A stretch of 12,609 bases of DNA, taken from positions 1 through 12,609 of the forward strand of contig USSR01000133.1 in the NCBI GenBank assembly GCA_900557355.1, given 5' to 3'. The stretch comes from an uncultured Bacteroides sp. (GTDB lineage: Bacteria; Bacteroidota; Bacteroidia; Bacteroidales; Bacteroidaceae). Below are positions 1 through 7,712 of the stretch, piece by piece. Numbering within the stretch: the stretch's first letter is position 1; every line of letters starts with the position of its first letter. Both the position numbers and the translations under genes were made by a program. The notes beneath the pieces were generated by a model. The model was not told the DNA's origin and did not search any database. It saw nothing but the letters and a program-made list of their open reading frames with translations.

Positions 1-339
1 ACGGCGGGATTTTACAAAGAACAAAATACCCGCCACAATCAGTGCAACAGGCCAGACAATGGTTTGTGAGTTCTCCGGTAACCACGATAATCCTCCAACT
101 AAAAAATAAACACCTATCAGGGTGAGGATAGAACCGCTCAGATAATGGCGGCGCGTTATCGTGTAGATACCTAATACAATAAGAAGGCTATGCCAGGATA
201 CCACTATGCTAAATAAGTCATACGTAATCCAACCTACGTTACGGGCAAACAGTAATATTCCGGAGATGATGAAGAGTGAAGCTATCAGTGCTTTGCCCGA
301 TAAACCTGCATGAGACGGGAAGTTTTGTTTCTTTTCCAT
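1..339 (-). CDS. LiaF-like/DUF5668-type small integral membrane protein, 5' part only
   Basis: Reading the minus strand from an ATG at 339-337 gives 113 uninterrupted codons that run off the left edge, so the C-terminus is missing. The protein starts MEKKQNFPSHAGLSGKALIA and shows four short hydrophobic segments, at about residues 18-33, 43-62, 70-86 and 94-110. They are separated by short basic or glycine-containing turns, and the last visible residues are FFVKSRR. Repeated helical hairpins with a G(I/V)-rich core and a basic end are typical of LiaF N-terminal transmembrane/DUF5668 proteins, which in other bacteria sit in cell-envelope stress systems. The family call is from pattern memory only. 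The gene is divergent from the HTCS and has no visible link to glycan use. A TACCTTTG -7-like element lies about 28 bp upstream, consistent with this start. Confidence 0.72.
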   Translation of the reverse strand, partial: MEKKQNFPSHAGLSGKALIASLFIISGILLFARNVGWITYDLFSIVVSWHSLLIVLGIYTITRRHYLSGSILTLIGVYFLVGGLSWLPENSQTIVWPVALIVAGILFFVKSRR

Positions 340-366
340 TATTTCTATTGTTATTGATTCATGGCT

Positions 367-374
367 CAAAGGTA
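367..374 (-). promoter_or_regulatory. Candidate Bacteroides -7 element for the leftward gene
   Basis: The minus strand reads TACCTTTG here, an exact match to the Bacteroides primary-sigma -7 consensus TAnnTTTG. It would place transcription start roughly 20 nt upstream of the ATG at 339. No TTTG is found at the expected -33 spacing of 19-21 bp, so this is a partial promoter match only. Confidence 0.4.
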
Positions 375-396
375 AGCGAATTATTCATCCCTGTAT

Positions 397-471
397 AGCC
401 CTTCCGGGTGATTTCCGGTAGAAAAGCCGATGAGTTCCGGGTATGAATCGGTGAATTCGGAGGGCTTCCGT
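397..471. promoter_or_regulatory. Phased TTCCGG hexamers and imperfect inverted repeat in the divergent intergenic region
   Basis: Three identical TTCCGG hexamers start at 402, 413 and 435, so their spacings are 11 and 22 bp, close to one and two helical turns. An imperfect inverted repeat overlaps them: AGCCCTTCCG at 397-406 and CGGAGGGCT at 458-466. Together they could form an operator for a dimeric or oligomeric regulator between the divergent membrane-protein and HTCS genes. The binding role is inference, and short hexamers can recur by chance. Nothing coding is supported in 340-571. Confidence 0.3.
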
Positions 472-525
472 ACGATATCGACATAGATTTGTTCTATTTT
501 TATATAGGTCATTCATAGATTCCGC

Positions 526-533
526 TATTTTTG
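526..533 (+). promoter_or_regulatory. Candidate -7 element of the HTCS promoter
   Basis: TATTTTTG matches TAnnTTTG exactly and would put the transcript start near 540, giving a leader of about 30 nt before the ATG at 572. A second match, TAGATTTG, lies at 484-491. Neither has a good TTTG at -33 spacing. The 526-533 position supports 572 rather than the TTG at 536 as the translation start. Confidence 0.4.
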
Positions 534-571
534 TTTTGCAAAACAGGAACCTTATAACAAAATTGTACGGT

Positions 572-3500
572 ATGAAAAAGACTCTCTTATCAATAGTAAT
601 GTTGCGGATATTGTTGCTCCTTTTATTTCTGGCTCCCGGATTGTTGTTCGCACAGGATATCCATTTTCAAACATTCGGAGTAGAAAATGGCATCTCGCAA
701 CCAACAGTTACATCTATTTATCAGGATGAATTCGGAATAATCTGGATAGGTACTAAAGATGGTTTGAACCGTTATAACGGTACCGATTTTTATATATTCC
801 GTCCGATTGAGAATGATAAACATAGTCTTTATAATAATAATATAGGTACGATTTGTGGTGATAAGGATGGGCATATTTATATTCGTTGCAAGTATGCCGT
901 AGTTGAATATGATATTAAGAAGAATATTTTTCATACGATTCGCGATAATAACATTCAGGCCATTAGTTACGGTAACTCTCGGCTGTGGGCTTGTACCAGA
1001 GACTCTTTATTCACCTATAACCGTGCGGAAGATAAGTTGGAATATTATTATCACCTGGAGGATGTACGCATGTCCTGTGTGACCGAAGACCATGAAGGGA
1101 ACCTATATGTAGGAACTATGAATAATGGCTTGTACATGCTGGACAGTAATAAGAAATGGCTTAATTATCTCCCAACAAAGGATATAACCTGTATTTATGA
1201 AGATTCCAAAAAGAATATTTGGGTAGGTACCAAAGATGATGGGCTTTTCCGATTGGACAGGAACGGTGGAAAAACAAACTATGTGCATGCACCTTATAAG
1301 AATGGACTTTCAAGCAATTATGTCCGTTGTGTGGTCGAAGATAACTTGGGTAACTATTGGGTGGGGACTTTTAAAGGTTTGGATAAATTGGATGTCACCA
1401 CCAATACTTTCACCAATTACAGTGAAGATAACAAACCTTATAGCCTGAGTAATTCTTCCATCATTTGTATGATGAAGGATCAGCAAGGAACTTTCTGGAT
1501 TGGCACTTATTACGGCGGGGTTAATCTGTTTAATCCGGACTATGAGATTTATACCTATTATTATTCCGATGAATCTCAGCAAGGAAAGCTGACCTCTCCT
1601 TTTGCCGGACGAATGAAAGAAGACTCTAAAGGAAATATCTGGATTGCAACGGAAGGTGGTGGAGTGAACTATCTCGATCGAAAAACAAGAAGCTTCGCAG
1701 AGTTTAAGCATGATATAAATAAGAATTCCCTTGCATCCAATACGGTACAATCTCTGCATTTGGATGAGGAAAACCAGACTCTGTGGGTAGGTACATTACG
1801 AGGAGGATTGGATAAATTGGACTTGAAAACGTATCAGTTTACCAATTACAGGCATATTCCGGGGAAAGAGAATTCGTTGATCAATGATGTAGTACGCAAA
1901 GTTATTCCGTATAAAGGAAATCTCTTGCTGGCAACCCATAACGGAATAGGTTTATTTGATCCTCAAACAGGAGAGTGCACAAAGCTACTGAAAGATAGTA
2001 GACTCAATAACAGACAGATCATTGATATGCTTCTTGACAGGAACAATAATTTATGGTTCTCTTATTCATTGGGACTGGTTAAATATAATCTTGAAACCCG
2101 GAAACGAGATGAGTATTTCGTTCCTAATAGTTCAAACCGGGTTATAGGCAGTAATTTGATAAATGTACTTTTTGAAGATAAGAAAGGTAATATCTGGGCA
2201 GGTTCTTCGGGAGATGGTATATTCCTATATGAGCCGGATAACAATTCATTCAAACCGTTTAACTCACACAATTCGGACCTGATCAATGATTATATCCTTG
2301 ATATAAAAGAGTCTTTGTCTGGCTATCTCCTGATAGCCAATAATCAGGGCTTTTCACGTTTTGATATGGAGAACCAGCGCTTTTATAACTATAATAAACA
2401 GAATGGTTTTCCGATGACGGCATTGAACCCTTACGGATTGTTTGTGGCCAGCGATAATGAGATATTCCTTTCCGGTCCCAAGATGATGATATCTTTCTTT
2501 GAAAAAGAATTGAATTCTTATGTAAAGCCCTATCAGCTTAACTTTACCTCATTGGAAGTGAATAACCAGGTTATATTGCCGAATGATGATTCCAATATTC
2601 TCTCTGAGTCTATTTTGTATCAGCCACAAATTACGCTGAATCATAACCATTCCATCATCACTATAAATTTCTCGTTGTCCAATTATGTATCGGTACTGAG
2701 AAACCGGATTTACTATAAATTGGAGGGATTTGATAAAGACTGGATGAGTGCAGGTTATCGTAAAGGCATTACTTACACCAACCTGAATCCGGGTAAGTAT
2801 AAGCTAAAGATAAAGAGCTCTGAGGAATATTCCGGTAAGGAAAGTATTTTTAAGGAAATCGATATTGTGGTGAAGCCACCTTTTTACAAATCTGTCTGGG
2901 CATATTGTATTTATGTTATTATTGTGATTGTATCTGTCTATATAGTGGTTAGTTTCTATTCTTCCAAATTAAAGTTGCGGGCTTCACTTGAATACGAGAA
3001 GAAAGAGAAGAAACAGATAGAAGAACTGAACCAGTCCAAACTTCGCTTTTTTACCAATATTTCACATGAATTTCGTACTCCGCTCACATTGATTGTGAGT
3101 CAGTTGGAGATGTTGATGGAAAGGAATGATATTCAGCCGTTAGTGTACAATAAACTGGTAAATATTCATCGGAATACCTTACGTATGAAGCGCCTGATAA
3201 CCGAGCTTCTTGATTTCAGGAAACAAGAACAGGGTTTCGAAAAGTTCAAATACAGCAAGCAGGATATTTATGCGTTCCTGGATGAAATCTATCTGTCTTT
3301 CAAAGAGTATGCACGGGGTAAACAGATTAATCTTGAATTTCTTAATAAGGATAGGAATCTGGAAGTCTGGTTTGATGTAGTACAGCTTGAAAAGGTGATT
3401 TATAACTTGCTGTCCAATGCTTTCAAATATACATCTCTGGGTGGTACAGTCTCCTTATCAGTACAGGAATATGAAAATAGTGTGGTTATTCTTATTTCAG

Positions 3501-4600
3501 ATACGGGTATCGGTATTGCCGAAAAGAGTCTGGATAAGATATTCGATCGTTTTTATCAGGTCGACAGCACGGACAACCAGAAAGGTACGGGCATAGGATT
3601 GGCACTTGCTAAAAGTATAATTGAAGCCCATAAAGGCAAAATCAGTGTGCGGAGCATGGAGGGAAAGGGAACCACTTTTGTGGTTGAATTGCCTTTGGGA
3701 GATAGTCACATTGCCGATTCACAAAAAGTGGCAACTCCCGATATCGATTCATCATGCATTTCAGAGTTGACCATGTATGGTGACAAGGCACTGACTGATG
3801 TGATGGATGATGAGAATCCTGCTAATGAATCGGAAGATACAAAGAGTAAAATCCTGATTGTTGAAGACAATGAAGAACTCAGAGGTTTACTGGTTCGTCT
3901 GTTCTCCAAAGTATATTCCGTTTGCGAAGCGCAGGATGGTGAAGAAGGACTGGATAAAACAAAAGAAATACAGCCCGATATTGTACTGAGCGATATCATG
4001 ATGCCCAAGATGTCCGGTATAGAAATGTGCAGGAAGATAAAGAGTAATTTCGAAACATCCCATATCCCTGTGATATTACTGACGGCCCAGACAGCCGAGG
4101 AATATACAATGCAAGGGTTAAAAATGGGTGCAGATGACTATGTGACTAAACCTTTTAATGTGAAACATTTGTTTATGCGTTGTAACAATCTGGTAAACAG
4201 CAGAAAGCTGTTGCAGAAAAAATATGCAAAACAAATGGATAACAATGTGGATATACTGGCAACGAATAGCGCAGACCATCAGTTCATGGAACAATGTGTA
4301 GCGTGTATTGAACAAAATCTGGATAATCCGGATTTTGACGTGAATATGTTTGCTCAGGCTATGAATACCGGCCGTACCAAACTCTTCCTGAAGATTAAGG
4401 GTATCACAGGGCAGACACCCAATGACTTCATTCTGAATATCAGATTGAAGAAGGCGCAGATGCTACTGAAACAGATGGATACGAAGACTGTTTCGGAGAT
4501 AGCATATGAAGTTGGCTTCAACTCCCCAAGCTATTTCATAAAACGTTTCAGGGAGTTGTTCGGGGTGACTCCCGCCCAATATCAGAAAGGAGAAGAATAA
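572..4600 (+). CDS. Hybrid two-component system (HTCS) sensor histidine kinase/response regulator, AraC-type output
   Basis: This 1342-residue protein fuses a complete phosphorelay into one inner-membrane protein, as in Bacteroides PUL regulators. From the ATG at 572, in order: a signal peptide (about 1-27, ending LLFA before QD); about 14 Reg_prop beta-propeller repeats of the type D..GNIWIGT..GL (about 30-680), likely two seven-bladed propellers facing the periplasm; a Y_Y_Y domain (about 686-772); one transmembrane helix (775-797); a HisKA domain with SHEFRTPL, phospho-acceptor His832; an HATPase with N949, DTGIGI from D977 and GTGIGL at 1005-1010; a variable acidic linker; a receiver with acidic pair E1098/D1099, phospho-acceptor Asp1141 and Lys1193; and a C-terminal AraC-type double helix-turn-helix (about 1236-1342). 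All key residues are present. An in-frame TTG at 536 would add 12 residues before the signal peptide and overlaps the -7 element, so ATG 572 is preferred. The GH2 gene follows after 22 bp. Its ligand is presumably an oligosaccharide of the glycan this locus degrades. Confidence 0.97.
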   Translation: MKKTLLSIVMLRILLLLLFLAPGLLFAQDIHFQTFGVENGISQPTVTSIYQDEFGIIWIGTKDGLNRYNGTDFYIFRPIENDKHSLYNNNIGTICGDKDGHIYIRCKYAVVEYDIKKNIFHTIRDNNIQAISYGNSRLWACTRDSLFTYNRAEDKLEYYYHLEDVRMSCVTEDHEGNLYVGTMNNGLYMLDSNKKWLNYLPTKDITCIYEDSKKNIWVGTKDDGLFRLDRNGGKTNYVHAPYKNGLSSNYVRCVVEDNLGNYWVGTFKGLDKLDVTTNTFTNYSEDNKPYSLSNSSIICMMKDQQGTFWIGTYYGGVNLFNPDYEIYTYYYSDESQQGKLTSPFAGRMKEDSKGNIWIATEGGGVNYLDRKTRSFAEFKHDINKNSLASNTVQSLHLDEENQTLWVGTLRGGLDKLDLKTYQFTNYRHIPGKENSLINDVVRKVIPYKGNLLLATHNGIGLFDPQTGECTKLLKDSRLNNRQIIDMLLDRNNNLWFSYSLGLVKYNLETRKRDEYFVPNSSNRVIGSNLINVLFEDKKGNIWAGSSGDGIFLYEPDNNSFKPFNSHNSDLINDYILDIKESLSGYLLIANNQGFSRFDMENQRFYNYNKQNGFPMTALNPYGLFVASDNEIFLSGPKMMISFFEKELNSYVKPYQLNFTSLEVNNQVILPNDDSNILSESILYQPQITLNHNHSIITINFSLSNYVSVLRNRIYYKLEGFDKDWMSAGYRKGITYTNLNPGKYKLKIKSSEEYSGKESIFKEIDIVVKPPFYKSVWAYCIYVIIVIVSVYIVVSFYSSKLKLRASLEYEKKEKKQIEELNQSKLRFFTNISHEFRTPLTLIVSQLEMLMERNDIQPLVYNKLVNIHRNTLRMKRLITELLDFRKQEQGFEKFKYSKQDIYAFLDEIYLSFKEYARGKQINLEFLNKDRNLEVWFDVVQLEKVIYNLLSNAFKYTSLGGTVSLSVQEYENSVVILISDTGIGIAEKSLDKIFDRFYQVDSTDNQKGTGIGLALAKSIIEAHKGKISVRSMEGKGTTFVVELPLGDSHIADSQKVATPDIDSSCISELTMYGDKALTDVMDDENPANESEDTKSKILIVEDNEELRGLLVRLFSKVYSVCEAQDGEEGLDKTKEIQPDIVLSDIMMPKMSGIEMCRKIKSNFETSHIPVILLTAQTAEEYTMQGLKMGADDYVTKPFNVKHLFMRCNNLVNSRKLLQKKYAKQMDNNVDILATNSADHQFMEQCVACIEQNLDNPDFDVNMFAQAMNTGRTKLFLKIKGITGQTPNDFILNIRLKKAQMLLKQMDTKTVSEIAYEVGFNSPSYFIKRFRELFGVTPAQYQKGEE

Positions 4601-4622
4601 GTTTACTATTATAATTGATACT

Positions 4623-7502
4623 ATGAAAACAAGATTATTGTGTGCTTTATGTGCATTCTTTCCGTTGTCTCTGTTGGCGGCAAAAGTTCATAAGATAACT
4701 CCTATCACTACCGATAAGGATATCAGGATTGAAGTAATGTTGTCTGCTGAGGCGAACGAAAGTTTGTCCCTTGATGCTGTAATTACGCATGCCCGGAATA
4801 AGGCGATATTGTGCAGCCATTCCGGAGAATTTTATTTTAAGAATAAAGTGGATACAACGGTGGTCTGGAAAATAGACCAATTGACTCCTGAACTATGGAG
4901 TCCTGTTAATCCTGCACTTTATGACTTGGAAGTAAAGGCAGGTACTGAAACTTTGCATAAGCGGATTGGGTTCAGAAAGTTTGAAATACGGGATGGTGTA
5001 TTTTATTTGAATGATAAACCTATCTATCTGCGGGGTAATGCCATTAATCCGCCTGAGCGGGGAATACCCGAACAGCTGGAAAGAAGCAAAGACTTTGCAC
5101 GTGATTATGTTCGCTTTATGAAGAGCCTGAACATAAATATCATCCGTATTCCCGATGATCAGAATTGGATGGATGTGTGCGATGAAGAAGGTATGATGAT
5201 ATTTGCCGGTCGGTATGGTCGCCCCAAACATGCAACCAAGACTGCACCACCGACAGACTTTGACCTGTCACTCAGAACCTATAAGGAGATTGATCTGGGA
5301 CCGTTCACTCCTCATCCTTCCGTAGTCATCTATATTTTATCCAATGAAATGCCTTATGAAGGTAAAACGGGCGATCTGTATCGGGAGTTCCTGACAAAGA
5401 TGTGTCGTGAACTCAAGAAATGGGATGATACCAGATTGTATATAGGCAATACCGGTTATGGACTGGGACATTCGGGTGATATCTATGATGTACATAGGTA
5501 TTGGGGATGGTATTATAATACTTTCCTTACTTATCTCAATATGCGTGATAAGGCGATGTGGCAAAATCCGGGAAGAGTACAACCGATTACTTTTACCGAA
5601 TGTGTAGGAAACTATACAGGAATAGACGGGCGTTTCAACCTCTGTTCCAGAACCAAACAACCGGGTTCGCAGAAGTGTTGGACAGGACATCTGCCCGATG
5701 ATGAACAAGCTGGAGCAGCTATGACCTATCAGGCTTTTGTACTGAAGAATGCAACGGAATTGTTCCGTCGGTTGAGAAGTCAAAATAGTTGCTTGGCAGG
5801 TACCATGCCCTTTACAATTATATTTCATAACTGGGATGGGGTAAAGTCCTTTGCTGAGATGAAACCGAAACCTGTAGCCTGGCAATATCAGATCAGCTAT
5901 CAGCCTGTATTACTGAGTTGGGAGAATTGGCAGTCGCAGATTTATGCAGGGAGTAAGCTTGCGGTGGTAGCCCATGTCGTCAATGACGATGATTATGGCA
6001 ATGATTTGGATGAAGTTCATTTGCAGTGGTGGATTGAAAAGGAAGGTGAGAAAGTATTGGCGGGAGAGGTCGATCTTCCATCTGTTCCTTATTATGGCAC
6101 TTGTAAGAGGCCTTTGTTAATAGATATTCCTCAGAATCTGCCTTCGGGAGACTATATGCTGAAAGGTGAGATTTGGTCGAAAGGCAGGAAGGTGTCCTAT
6201 AATGAGAGTGAATTGTTCATAGCCGGAAAAGACTGGAGGGATACAGAGGTGATAAAGAAAACCATTTATGTGTACGATTCTTCGGCAGGAGAGCAAACCT
6301 TGAACTGTTTGCAAAAACTCGGTTACCCTGTAAAAGCGGTTCGTATGGTTAAGGAATTACCCCGGAACTCTACCTTAATTCTGGCTAAGAATTCATGGGA
6401 TGATTCACTGGATAATCAGTCAGGGCAGTTGAAAGAATATGTAAGTAAGGGTGGACGCATTATTTGCCTGCAGCAAGATGCTACAACATTCAATCAATCG
6501 TGGTTGCCAACTTCCGTGGAGTTTCTGAAAGACAGCAATAATGATCCGGTTTATCTTTCACCGTCTCTGGCCTATGCGGATGGTATGAATATCAATCTCG
6601 AACGTCCGTATCATCCGGTTTTTAGCGGATTAACCCCTAAGCAGTTCCGCCTTTGGTCCGACTATACCTCCTATAATGAATCGAAGAAAGGCTTTCCTGC
6701 CATTTATCCGGTGGACAAAGGATATGATCTTCGTGAATCCGGGATGGAGAATGTAGCCGTCCTTGCCAACTATAGCCGTGCTTTGGCTGCGACAGCCTTG
6801 TCGGAGATGTTTATGGGTGAAGGCTCCATACTGTTGTCTGGTTTCGATTTGATTAATCATTGCGGAGTAGACCCCGTAGCTGATAAACTTCTTTTTAATA
6901 TGCTTCGTTATATGTCTGTCGACAAGCAGCATGAACCGTATGTGGAAGTGACTGACTCAATTATCTGGGGAGACTATGCTTCCGAACGGGGAATCGTGAA
7001 CGCACCTTGTAATGGGCTGATGGTAAACACTGTTCCTATCATTCCAAAAGGACAGGAGCATGACCCCAGATATGAAGTGAAGATTGATGAATATGGTTAC
7101 CAGTACGCCGGTGCTTATGGTGGGTGGAATTCAAAACCGGGTGTGCAATATGTACCTTATGGAAGAAGACCTATGGCTCCATTCACTTTTTCAAAAGGAG
7201 GAAGCCCGTTGATCAGTAAATCATCTACCAGCGGTGAAGGATATTTCTACATGACATTGTCCGGGAAGAAAAAAAACATGATTACCATATTGGAGAATCC
7301 TGTGGACGAGCCTCTTAACATCAGCATCACCGTCAATGACAAAACAACAGGGAACTATGTGCTTCAACCCAAGCAACAGTTAAGTGTCGAAACAGATATC
7401 TCGCATATAAAGAATACAATGAAAGTTTCCCTGAAAGGAGACCGTCGGGTGATATTACTGAAAACAATATTAAGTACAGAGCGTCCGGATCATGCAGAAT
7501 AA
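4623..7502 (+). CDS. Secreted GH2-superfamily glycoside hydrolase lacking the N-terminal jelly-roll
   Basis: The 959-residue protein has a signal peptide (about 1-19, LLAA before KVH). Next comes a GH2 immunoglobulin-like domain (about 20-115) with the family signature LWSPVNPALYDLEV and GFRKFEIRDGVFYLNDKPIYLRG leading into a TIM barrel (about 118-430). The likely acid/base is Glu242 in HPSVVIYILSNEMP and the likely nucleophile is Glu326 in ITFTECVG. The 84-residue spacing and the NE motif fit a retaining GH2 enzyme. A second beta-sandwich (about 435-535), a Rossmann-like glutamine-amidotransferase-type domain without a recognised catalytic triad (about 545-765, GEGSILLSGFDLINHCGVDPVADKLL region) and a C-terminal beta region follow. 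Typical GH2 enzymes carry a galactose-binding-like jelly-roll before the Ig domain; none is here. The substrate could be a beta-galactoside, mannoside or glucuronide and cannot be told. It lies 22 bp after the HTCS gene, so co-transcription is possible. Confidence 0.85.
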   Translation: MKTRLLCALCAFFPLSLLAAKVHKITPITTDKDIRIEVMLSAEANESLSLDAVITHARNKAILCSHSGEFYFKNKVDTTVVWKIDQLTPELWSPVNPALYDLEVKAGTETLHKRIGFRKFEIRDGVFYLNDKPIYLRGNAINPPERGIPEQLERSKDFARDYVRFMKSLNINIIRIPDDQNWMDVCDEEGMMIFAGRYGRPKHATKTAPPTDFDLSLRTYKEIDLGPFTPHPSVVIYILSNEMPYEGKTGDLYREFLTKMCRELKKWDDTRLYIGNTGYGLGHSGDIYDVHRYWGWYYNTFLTYLNMRDKAMWQNPGRVQPITFTECVGNYTGIDGRFNLCSRTKQPGSQKCWTGHLPDDEQAGAAMTYQAFVLKNATELFRRLRSQNSCLAGTMPFTIIFHNWDGVKSFAEMKPKPVAWQYQISYQPVLLSWENWQSQIYAGSKLAVVAHVVNDDDYGNDLDEVHLQWWIEKEGEKVLAGEVDLPSVPYYGTCKRPLLIDIPQNLPSGDYMLKGEIWSKGRKVSYNESELFIAGKDWRDTEVIKKTIYVYDSSAGEQTLNCLQKLGYPVKAVRMVKELPRNSTLILAKNSWDDSLDNQSGQLKEYVSKGGRIICLQQDATTFNQSWLPTSVEFLKDSNNDPVYLSPSLAYADGMNINLERPYHPVFSGLTPKQFRLWSDYTSYNESKKGFPAIYPVDKGYDLRESGMENVAVLANYSRALAATALSEMFMGEGSILLSGFDLINHCGVDPVADKLLFNMLRYMSVDKQHEPYVEVTDSIIWGDYASERGIVNAPCNGLMVNTVPIIPKGQEHDPRYEVKIDEYGYQYAGAYGGWNSKPGVQYVPYGRRPMAPFTFSKGGSPLISKSSTSGEGYFYMTLSGKKKNMITILENPVDEPLNISITVNDKTTGNYVLQPKQQLSVETDISHIKNTMKVSLKGDRRVILLKTILSTERPDHAE

Positions 7503-7514
7503 GGTTTCTGATAG

Positions 7515-7605
7515 TTGCCAATAAGTAGGCAAGACCTTGCCACCGTATTGGCAACATATTGCCACCCTGTTGGCAAAACTTTGCCAATCCGATGGCAAAA
7601 TGCCA
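7515..7605. repeat. 22-bp-period array of alternating inverted half-sites, TTGCCA-N6-TGGCAA-N4
   Basis: TTGCCA occurs at 7515, 7537, 7559 and 7581, exactly every 22 bp. Its inverse TGGCAA occurs at 7549, 7571 and 7593, with a one-mismatch copy AGGCAA at 7527, again exactly every 22 bp. The intervening spacers all differ: ATAAGT, CCGTAT, CCCTGT and ATCCGA inside units, and GACC, CATA and AACT between units. A degenerate fifth ATGCCA lies at 7600-7605, slightly out of phase. The conserved core with unrelated spacers argues against a simple recent tandem duplication. In DNA, half-sites recur about once per helical turn; in RNA, each can pair with either neighbour, giving 6-bp stems with 6-nt or 4-nt loops. 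It begins 12 bp after the GH2 stop. Function unknown: operator array, REP-like 3' element or dispersed Bacteroides repeat are all possible. Confidence 0.9.
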
Positions 7606-7653
7606 GTATTAAACACGACTGTACAAAGTTGCTTCATAAAAGAACGATTGTTA

Positions 7654-7684
7654 TATGTCTTCACTCGGTAAACGGACATCTTTG
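7654..7684 (+). promoter_or_regulatory. Weak candidate promoter for the esterase gene
   Basis: TATG at 7654-7657 and CATCTTTG at 7677-7684 each differ by one base from the Bacteroides -33 (TTTG) and -7 (TAnnTTTG) boxes. They are separated by 19 bp, within the accepted range. Transcription would start near 7691, about 20 nt before the ATG at 7713. The match is weak and could be chance. Confidence 0.28.
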
Positions 7685-7712
7685 CAGAGTCATTTTTAAA
7701 CCGAATTGAACT

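Larger units (their letters stand above)
7503..7712. other. 210-bp intergenic gap with repeat array and weak promoter match
   Basis: This is the only sizeable gap among the rightward genes; the others are 22 bp and 3 bp. Its left part (7515-7605) is filled by an alternating TTGCCA/TGGCAA array. The right part (7606-7712) holds a weak promoter-like pair but no convincing gene, RNA gene or T-tract terminator. The gap may separate expression of the GH2 gene from the esterase and downstream enzyme. Confidence 0.6.

Noticed and set aside
340..571. Invertible promoter region upstream of the HTCS
   Set aside because: Bacteroides phase-variable promoters are flanked by clear inverted repeats around a promoter. 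Here the only inverted repeat is imperfect, about 9-10 bp, and does not enclose the -7-like elements; no invertase gene is in view.
1310..1759. Antisense 149-codon open frame inside the HTCS propeller region
   Set aside because: Shadow of the repeated propeller coding sequence; no family features or start context.
5337..5885. Antisense 182-codon open frame inside the GH2 gene
   Set aside because: It is opposite a gene with clear GH2 motifs and catalytic residues; its translation shows no domain and fits a shadow frame.
7515..7605. Array as a CRISPR
   Set aside because: Cores are only 6 bp, alternate in orientation, spacers are 4-6 nt and no cas genes are present.
7515..7605. Array as a simple intrinsic terminator of the GH2 gene
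   Set aside because: The hairpins are short (6 bp) and no T-tract follows any of them. Attenuation by another mechanism is not excluded.
7515..7709. Small plus-strand open frame of 64 codons beginning with TTG inside the repeat array
   Set aside because: It starts at a TTG that is the first array half-site, has no start context or recognisable family, and its first half is just translated repeat. The strict 22-bp DNA pattern explains the sequence better than coding.
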